Below the pieces are notes generated by a model. It ran no database searches, had not been told where the DNA came from, and saw only the letters and a program-made list of their open reading frames with translations. The translations under genes and the position numbers were made by a program. 64,000 bases of DNA, taken from Annona cherimola. Taxonomy: Eukaryota > Streptophyta > Magnoliopsida > Magnoliales > Annonaceae. Location of the stretch: the NCBI GenBank assembly GCA_030490835.1, contig CM059972.1:44991452-45055451 (forward strand), read 5' to 3'. Positions 56,651-64,000 of the stretch are shown piece by piece. The stretch's first letter is position 1, and every line of letters begins with the position of its first letter.

Positions 56651-58057
56651 TTACATTGGATTAGAGAACTTAGCTAATGATTCATTTAAGGATTCGTTCT
56701 CCTTTTTCAGTTTCTCTACTTCTTTCAAAAGTAATTCATTTTCATCTTTTAATTTTGATGATCTTTCAGCCAGTTTTCCATTTACAATAATGACGGAGTT
56801 ACATTGTTGTCTCTTCAATGACAACTTGTTTCCTAGCTTTTTGATTTCCTCATATAATGAATCATATGCAAGTTGTAGTTCTTCTAATTCAGCACATTTG
56901 AGGCATTCATGAAAAGAAGAATAACTAGATTGAGAATGACAAGGTTTGGAAGTTACCTCTTCATTGCTTGTGCACTTTGTTGAGATGGTTTGTTCTTCCA
57001 AAACTTCCGTTGTGTTCAAACACAATAGATTTTCTTCTTGTTCGATTCGCGCCATGCAGCATATTCTAGCACAATTTGCTGCCTCAAATTCGTCGGTTGA
57101 GGAGCTGCTTGTTGATGAATTTTCTTCATTGACGTACATGCCTCTTTCCTTTGGCCTTTGGTATTTCCTGTTTTCATGTCTTTCCCTCCTTTCTTGTTGA
57201 TCTTTTGATTTCTCTTCCGGCGTAGGACATTGAGCTTGCATATGTCCCATCCAGCCGCATCTATAGCACTTTGTTGGCTCCTTCTTCTTCTCTCTTCGTG
57301 GTCTTTCTTTGAAGTTTTTGAAGTTTCTTTCTTTTCACACAAACTTTCGAAATTTGCGAGTGAGTAGTGCTATATCTTCATCATCGTTATGAGATGAGGA
57401 GGTAGATTATTCTGAGTTGTGGGTGGCCTTTAGTGCAATAGCTTTCTTCCCTTTGTGATTATCTTCTATTGCCGTAATCTTTAGGTCTTTGGCTTCTTCT
57501 ATTGCCGTAATCTTTGGAGTCCATGAGTCAGGTAGCGCCCTTAGTATCTTCATAACCTGTTCAGATTCAGAGATAGCCTTTCCAAGACCTTTCAAAGCGT
57601 TAGTAATTTTAGAAAATCTAGCAAACATCTCAGAAATATTTTCTGTTTCTAGCATTTTGAAGCTTTCCAATTCTCCTATCAAAATATTTCTCCTAGTCCC
57701 TTGGACTTGAGAGGTTCCTTCATAAATAGATGTTAAAGTATCCCATATTTCTTTAGCGGTTAGGCAAGAGGATACTCTATCATATTCAGAAGCTGTAAGA
57801 GCACAAAATAGTGAGTTCATTGCTTTAGCATTGCTCTTTACAGTTCTTACTTCCTCTTTGGTCCATTTGGAAGCTCTTTCATCAGTTGGAAAGATTACAC
57901 CATCTTGGATTGCAATCCAAGAGTCCATATCGGTAGCCATAATGAGTTGCTTCATACGAAGCTTCCAATAGCCGAAATTATTCCCATCAAACAATGGTGG
58001 CTTAGTAAATGATTGGCCTTCGGCAAATGCGGGAACAAAAGTCGATTGGGATGCCAT
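56651..58057 (-). pseudogene. Sirevirus-like gag, minus-strand copy
   Basis: Starts at 58057 (MASQSTFVPAFAEGQS). Core motifs NAKAMNSLFCALTAS, AKEIWDTLTSIYEGTS and MLETENISEMFARF. Near 57500-57430 a direct repeat of KITAIE flanks a deletion: the segment equivalent to LNTLKLEDLIISLMSYELIK in the plus copy is missing. TAA at 57407-57409 interrupts; the same frame continues with an intact zinc knuckle CYRCGWMGHMQAQC (about 57270-57230), Ser-rich sequence, and a Leu/Glu/Lys coiled coil (LLLKEVEKLKKENESLNESL). The frame ends at 56651. Confidence 0.88.
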
Positions 58058-58087
58058 ATCACTAGATCTCTTTGGTTTAACTCAAAG

Positions 58088-58103
58088 ACCTGCTCTGATA
58101 CCA
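58088..58103 (-). other. Primer-binding site, initiator Met tRNA
   Basis: Minus strand TGGTATCAGAGCAGGT, two bases inside the 5' LTR end (58106), the same spacing as in the plus-strand Sirevirus-like element. Confidence 0.92.
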
Positions 58104-58105
58104 CT

Positions 58106-59900
58106 TGTTGGTCCCGAGTTAATGGCAAACCCAAGAGCAGAGGGGTGAGTTGGGTTCTTATAAAATTCTTTGGTAAATTAAAAACTTAACCCCTTGAAAG
58201 TTTAATCCCCTTGATTGATGAAATGAAATGGAAAGCAATATAATGTAGAGAGCAGAAATATAAACCAAGCACACAAGATTTTTATAGTGGTTCGGGCAAC
58301 CTCCCTACTCTACTCTTCCAAGCTCACACTCCTTGTGACTTGGGTTCCACTATTGTATTCCTCAAATACAATTAGAGCCACTGCTCTCTTCTAGATTCCA
58401 GCTCTAGGGGGCTTCAACAAATCTCAGCACAAGTAGGTGATGAGTTCCACTCCAATCATACACTACTTTGCTTACACTTGATCTTAGTTCCTCAAACTAA
58501 ATCAAGTTTAATACAATCAAATGAAATAACAAAGGAATCTACACGTTACAGTTGTGTAGAAGCGGTTCGGCGCAGAGAAGAACTCATAGAATTGGCTTTG
58601 AAGATTCAGAAGTTGAGCTCTAGCAGTTTGAAGCAAAGTTCTTCTTCTTTGGATTGGCTTGATCTCTTTAATGCTCTTGAAGATGGGAGTTATGCACTCT
58701 TAATGATTTTCAGCTGCTTCCCTCGTCCACAATGAGTGCCTTTTATAATTGTGGAGGGAATCCGAACGTTTGAAGGTAGGTGGCGCGCATTTAATGCGCC
58801 AACGTTCGAATATTTTCCGACCGTTGCGACCCAAGTCGCAGGTGAAGTCGACTTCGGGTGCGACTTCGCCCAAGTCGCAGATGGAGTCGACTTCGGGTGC
58901 GACTTCGCCTGTCCGTAGCAATTTCAAGTTCCTTGCTGGGTCGACTTGGTCATCGACTTGACCCAAGTCGCAGGTGGAGTCGACTTCGGTATGCGACTTC
59001 ACCTCGTCAGTTAGCTTGACGAACTTGAAAAACTTTGGGATGCTTTTGTTTTGCCTAGGTTTCTTCATGCCTTTTGTCCTTCCCCGATTTAGTTCTTCCT
59101 TGAGTCATTGTCTTCACTTTAGCTTGTTTCCTTTAGCTCCATGATTTGCGAGCCTCGAGTCCTTGAGTCTTGAATCTTGTTTTCTTGAGCAAGTTCTTGA
59201 TTAGAACAATTGAGTTTATGCAACTTGCTTTCTTTGGACTTGGATTAGTCTTCATATGTTCCAATTTGAACATCTAAGTTGTCTTGATCTCCAAATTTAC
59301 TTAAGTCTACCTTGAAGTCATTTTATTCCCCATTTGTCTTCTGAAATTTTTCCTCTGTCCGATCGAAGTCGATGCCGGAGTCGACTTGGTCTGCGACTTC
59401 AGTGCCCCCAGTTCTCGGTTTCAACTCTGGACGGAAAACGACGCCTCCAAGTCGCTACTGGAGTCGACTTGGCCTGCGACTTCACCTCAAGTCGCAAGTG
59501 GAGTCGACTTGGGGTGCGACTTCGGCACTTCGGAGTCTTGACTTCAACTCTGGAAGGAATCGTCATTTTGAAGTCGATGCAGGAGTCGACTTGGTCTGCG
59601 ACTTCGCCCAAGTCGCATGCGGAGTCGACTTCATTTGCGACTTCGGCAGCTCTGCTCTCCGTTTTCAACTCTGGAAGGAAATGACGCCTCGAAGTCGATG
59701 TTGGAGTCGACTTGGGGATCGACTTGGCCTTAAGTCGATGCCTGAGTCGACTTGGAAATCGACTTAACCTGCCATGCTTTATTTTCTTCAAATGTATAAC
59801 CTTTAATCACTTCCACAAACATGTTAGTAGCCAAGACTTACTCAAATTGATTTTTTAATCATCAAAACATAGACTTAGCTTATTTTTGACATATTTAACA
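58106..59900 (-). repeat. 5' LTR of the minus-strand copia element
   Basis: 1795 bp, aligned with 49318-51116 at an offset of about 8787. It ends TATTTAACA instead of TTTCCCAACA. TATA box on the minus strand (AATTATAAAAGGC) at 58739-58751, downstream of the AAGTCGAC motif array at 59370-59765. Confidence 0.92.
58739..58751 (-). promoter_or_regulatory. TATA box of the minus-strand copia 5' LTR
   Basis: Minus-strand AATTATAAAAGGC, with the purine/AAGTCGAC array upstream and the primer site about 640 bp downstream. Confidence 0.65.
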
Positions 59901-60804
59901 AAAATGAGGTATGGAAATGATGATTTGACATGATCTTGGATTCCATTAAGTTGATGAGGTGAAATTTGAAAGGTGAGCACATGATTAAGTGCCCAACCTT
60001 ATGAATGGATTGGATTATAAAAATTTTGATGAGATTAGGGTGATAATTATTTATTTTCATCCAAATTAGAAAGATAATTTCAAATGGCCATAACTTATGC
60101 TAGAAAGTTCATTTTTGGAAGAAATTTGTCTTGAACGATTAAAACGATATGGTAAATCTTATGGATGGGTTTGATTAAGCTAATTACTATAGAAAATTGC
60201 TTAATCACAAAAGGACGAAAGCGTTTGACTTTTGCCCATGAAAAGTGACATGTCATTGATGAACCGAAAGTAACAAGTGGCACGTGTCGATACGGAATTC
60301 GTTGAACAAGATTTAAAGTTAACAAAATAAATGAGGAGTTGACTTTTGAAAAGTAAATGGGACACGTGTTATTGTAGAATTCATTTGGAATCAACTTAAT
60401 TAATGCTAAAGTTGATAAATTTAATTCAAGTTGACACATGTCAACATAAGGTTAAATGGGTAGATTTTTAATTTTAAAAAAATGCAAAAATTTATGGATA
60501 ATGAGGTACCCTTTGGACATGTGTCATCGTAGGATCGATTTGGGCAACAGGAAAAGTCGACCCATTTAATGTTGTAAGACCCACTTTTGAGGTGTCATGA
60601 GATGGGAATTTTGAGCATTTTGTGATTTTTAGAAAATGCAACATGAATGGATAATGATGATGATAATGTGGATGAAAATTGGACACATGTGTGGAGGAGA
60701 TGAATGAACACTTGGATGGTCCATATTGTGACACTAAATCAAGGCCAATTTAATGCCTCTAACCATGGTTAAAATGGTGCAAACCAATGGTAGATTTTAT
60801 CTCT

Positions 60805-60813
60805 TATAAAAGG
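60805..60813 (+). promoter_or_regulatory. TATA box of LTR b
   Basis: TATAAAAGG, followed by a purine-rich leader and a donor-like CAAAGTAAGTATT at 61080. Position matches TATATATAAG in LTR a. Confidence 0.55.
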
Positions 60814-62423
60814 GGCAAATGGGAAGCCGTTGGACATGTTTTGCAAGGCATCAAAGTGAGAAGAAAATCCTCAAAAAAGGGGTAGCAAGTGGGGGACGTC
60901 CAAGACAGCCCTATGTAAGAGAGAGAAAGGGGCACTTCACGTCCCATTTAGTGGACGTTTTGGAAGAAAAAATCCAGCAAGGTGGACGACCAAGCAAGGA
61001 GGAAAAGTAAGAAAATGAAGAGGAAAAGAGGAGAAGAAAGGGAAGCAACCAAGTAGGAAAGTTGGAGCAAAGTCTCTCCAAAGTAAGTATTGAATCAACT
61101 TTGATTTATTTAATTCTAAGTTTTTTTAACTTTATTCATGGGTCATAAATTTGATCCATTATGAACCCTAAATGATGAGTTATGAAGACCTTAATTAGAG
61201 TACTAAATGCTAAATGACTGAAAGGATCTAATTCAAGGGTTTAAGGAGGATATACATGGTGTTAGAGTTGATTACAACCCATGTACCTAGCTGGAATTTT
61301 TGGAAAATTCTGAAATATGTTGTTGTTTTAAGCATATTCTATGTTTGGATTATGAAAATTATTTCTATGATTTATATATGTTGAATGGAGCATGATTTAA
61401 GTACCCTAGAAAGGTAAAACCTTGGGTTAACAATGTGGACAAGATTCCACTCTTTTAAGATGAAATTTGTACATGGACCAAACCAATTAATACATGGATG
61501 AATTAAAGGGTAAAATACCCTAAATTTAGGGCACATGGGACATCCAATATGGGGATGGAAGGAAATGTAAAAATCTGATTTTTTGGGACTTTATATGTGG
61601 ACGTCCAAGGGTGGCCAAGATGTGCATGAAAAGTTGCTGTTTTAGGAAACTTAAATTATGGACTTTAAATCCATAAAAATACCCTAAACATGGGATAAGA
61701 AAAGTATGCTTTAAGACTAAAATTAAGAAGGTAAAAATCTGTTTGAAACATATGTCCATAGGGGCGTTGAATGTAAGAAAGAATGGTAACAAAGTTGCTG
61801 TTTTAGAACCATGTGATTAAAGGATTTTAATCCTATGAAAATATCCTAAATTATGTGCTAATTAAGTATTTGATTATGCCAAAATAGAGGGCAAGTTGCT
61901 GTTTTGAAACAAATTAAAAAACACATAATATATGTGTAATAAGAAGGGTATGTATGGCAAAGATGAGAAATGACTAAATGTGATTTGCTAAAATGCAAAA
62001 ATGGATGGAAATGTGGGAAAATGTGTAATTAAGGTGCTGTTTATATAATATTATGAAATCTCAAATTTTGAGATTAATATGTGAGACCTAGAGTATTAAG
62101 TATGTGCCTAATTTAAGCACCGATGTAAGAAATGAGAAAAATAAGTGATAAAGGATAAATGGGAGGTAATGAACCTCTATATGTGGATTAAATGAAAGGT
62201 TATGATATGTTAAAATAGTTACCCTAAATAAAGGTATGATGGAATGAACGGATGATGTGATGAACTTGTTATGTTCTTAAGTATGAACATCCGACTTGAA
62301 AGACAAGTGGGTCAAACTAGTTGAATATAAATCCAAATGGATTTATGTAGGTTGGAAAATCCTAAGGGATGTAAGAATTTAAAATAGATGCATATAAATG
62401 AAATGTCATTTTCATTTATCTAG

Positions 62424-62470
62424 GCAAAGGCAAGGAAAAGTATGGAAGAAAGAGATTAAAGTTATCTCAG
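62424..62470 (+). other. Candidate mini-exon in LTR b
   Basis: 47 bp between TTTATCTAG and GTAAGCAAGC, starting GGCAAAGGCAAGG and ending ATCTCAG. Third member of the conserved block seen at 22536 and 33693. Confidence 0.4.
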
Positions 62471-62597
62471 GTAAGCAAGCGAACTTTTCGAAATATTGAT
62501 TTCTTCCTATGTGTTGAAATGATTTAAGATGTTTATGTTGATGCTTTTATGAATTTCTTACAAGTTGCAAGCACAAGTTTTGAAAATGATAGCTTTA

Positions 62598-62888
62598 GGG
62601 TGTGTTTGGTTGGGGTTAAAACTTTTGATGAAAAGTTTTTGAGGTAGAAGTCGTCACATTGATAGAAAATAATGTGATATAATAGGAGTAATGATGAGAA
62701 GTAAAGAGAATAAAGTTAAAATAGATAGGTTAGTTGTATGGATAGTTGTGTAGAAATGATTGAAAAGTAAGGTAGTTTGTATAGAAAAATGTGAAGAAAT
62801 AATTAAAAAATAGAGTAGTTATGGAGAGTGAAAAGTTTTAGATTGAAAAGTTTTGGTTGACATGTTTATATCCCAAACAAACACACCC
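62598..62888. mobile_element. 291-bp MITE, copy 2
   Basis: Same TIRs (GGGTGTGTTTG ... AAACACACCC) and length as 13058-13348. TSD TTA at 62595-62597 and 62889-62891. The related LTR at 33841-33867 has the uninterrupted site (GGCTTTAATGCAAAG), so the insertion can be read base by base. Same orientation as copy 1; clearly diverged from it. Confidence 0.92.
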
Positions 62889-62915
62889 TTAATGAAAAAC
62901 CTTAAGGATTACTTC

Positions 62916-63736
62916 TGTGATACCCTGACCTACATAGGGCTCATTTATATGCATTGGACATATGAATATGACTCATGTATGATCTAATTGAATTATGAAT
63001 GATTTTCTTTGCAATTTTGATGATTTATTACAATTAGGACCAATGGCTATGAATGATGATTATAAGCTGATATGGGTCAATATGATTAAGGTGGCCCAAT
63101 GAGGATTTGAAAGTATTAGTGTGTCATGAATAATTAGTTTAATTTTCATGATTTAATTAATGAGAATTAGAATGATAATTATAGAATTAAGTTAGAAAAT
63201 GATAGAAAATTCATAACTTGACGCCGGTAAGGCGGATTGAGATGAAATTTGGAAGGTAAGCGCATAATTTTATGCCCGATCTTATGGATAGATTGGATTA
63301 TGAAAATTTTGATGGGATTAGGGTGATAATTAATCATTTTCATCCAAAATCCAAAAGGTAATTTCAAATGATCATAACTTGAGATAGAAAAGTCGTATTG
63401 AGACAAAATTTGAAATCGTCGGATAAAATTATGAGATCAACGCTATGGAAGGCTTGGATTAAGCTAAGTATTGTGGGAATATACCAAAATAAAAAAAGGT
63501 GTGTACCTTTGACTTTATGCCGCACAAAGTAGCTTGCGTTTATGTTAAAGTTAAAGAGATTAATTATATAATTAAAGACACAAATGAGGTGTTAAAAGGA
63601 GGTAATTACAAGTGGATTTTGTGAATTTCCTAAAATAGAAAAATCCATGATAAATCAAGAGGTTTAATACATGAATTAAGAGGCTAAGGGGTAGCCTCAA
63701 AGGACGTTGGAGTGGTGGCACATGGTGGTGACGCTC
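62916..63736 (+). repeat. Long gypsy-type LTR 'c', 5' part
   Basis: Starts TGTGATACCCTGACC immediately after ATTACTTC of LTR b. Its body (CCAATGAGGATTTGAAAG; TTCATAACTTGACGCCGG; GATTAGGGTGATAATTAATC) follows LTRs a and b. It is cut at 63737 by LTR d. No gene. Confidence 0.6.
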
Positions 63737-64000
63737 TGTGAAACCCCAACCTAAGTAGGATTCAATGTATGCATTGAACATGTAATTTATATATGAATTA
63801 AATGAATTTATGGATTTTGGAAACTCTAGTTTGTAATTAAGAATGGTAATTAAGACAAATCGCCAAAGCCCAATATGAGTCAAGGTGACTAAAAGGGGCT
63901 TAATGAGGATTAGGATATGCTAATGTGGCATGAATGTTTATTTTAATTTTCATGATTTAATTAATGGAGATTAAAATGGAAATTATGGAATTATGTTGAA
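63737..64000 (+). repeat. Long gypsy-type LTR 'd', start only
   Basis: Starts TGTGAAACCCCAACC inside LTR c, resembling the start of the 5.85-kb LTR (TGTGAAACCCTAACCC). Runs out of the window. Confidence 0.6.

Larger units (their letters stand above)
49318..59900 (-). mobile_element. Sirevirus-like Ty1/copia element, minus strand, no env-like ORF
   Basis: LTRs at 49318-51116 and 58106-59900; TSD AAAAT at 49313-49317 and 59901-59905. The primer site at 58088-58103 is on the minus strand. Gag-pol runs from 58057 to 53160. The LTRs differ at only a handful of positions (for example 50567 G/C and one base near 49335), so this copy is younger than the plus-strand relative. A solo LTR (51334-53076) interrupts its 3' UTR. 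Without it only about 300 bp separate pol from the 3' LTR, so there is no env-like ORF. Confidence 0.92.
23611..62915 (+). mobile_element. Long gypsy-type LTR 'b', split by two copia insertions and a MITE
   Basis: Pieces: 23611-23721, 49263-49317 and 59906-62915. Removing the two copia elements restores a continuous LTR that follows LTR a: its pieces join as ...AAGGTGGTTAAG...TTAATCACCATAGC..., matching 20003-20027. A strong TATA box, TATAAAAGG, is at 60805-60813, a purine-rich leader runs to CAAAGTAAGTATT (61080), and a mini-exon-like block is at 62424-62470. At 62916 it is interrupted by LTR c. No coding sequence. Its own 3' end lies outside the window. Confidence 0.65.

Overview
This is a transposon-dominated stretch of a flowering-plant nuclear genome. 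Every coding sequence I recognise belongs to a plant LTR retrotransposon, except one broken host-gene copy, a ubiquitin-specific protease of the UBP25 type. I see no intact host gene, rRNA, tRNA or CRISPR array. The species cannot be named from this sequence. Element names are family-level assignments from protein motifs, primer-binding sites, polypurine tracts, LTR ends and target-site duplications (TSDs).

Layout. (1) 1-8.6 kb, minus strand: the 5' half of a decayed Ty3/gypsy element. Protease, linker, gag and a leader with four tandem repeats are visible, and the gag frame carries extra capsid-like units. (2) 8.5-10.3 kb, plus strand: a GC-richer tract with the UBP25-like pseudogene, then AT microsatellites. 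(3) 10.7-19.4 kb, plus: a non-autonomous Athila-like element with a truncated 5' LTR, a decayed tRNA-Asp primer site, gag remnants, a 'putative plant transposon protein' remnant and a 3' LTR. A related solo LTR with TSD GTGTC sits inside that 3' LTR, and a 291-bp MITE sits in the internal region. (4) 19.4-19.9 kb: an old LTR scrap. (5) 19.9-64 kb: several related, long, non-coding LTRs (starting TGTGATACC or TGTGAAACC, all plus strand) nested end to end. LTR 'b' begins at 23611 and is split by two large copia insertions.

The first copia insertion (23722-49257, plus, TSD AGGTG) is Sirevirus-like, with gag-pol and a downstream envelope-like ORF, all broken by stops. It is itself split by a 14.47-kb element (30975-45444, TSD ATCTC). 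That element has two nearly identical LTRs of 5854 bp, a Met-type primer site and a 2.76-kb internal region with no recognisable coding sequence. The second copia insertion (49318-59900, minus, TSD AAAAT) is a relative without the envelope-like ORF. It is interrupted by a gypsy-type solo LTR (51334-53076, TSD CTCTT).

Four nested insertions and two MITE copies were delimited by reading their TSDs directly. Their order can be reconstructed: LTR b, then the two copia elements, then the 14.5-kb element and the solo LTR inside them. The strongest candidates for something undescribed are three. The giant LTR contains a dense field of short hairpins whose stems differ in sequence. Three diverged LTRs share a conserved mini-exon-like block. 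The gypsy gag frame appears to hold three capsid-like units. All comparisons were made by eye.
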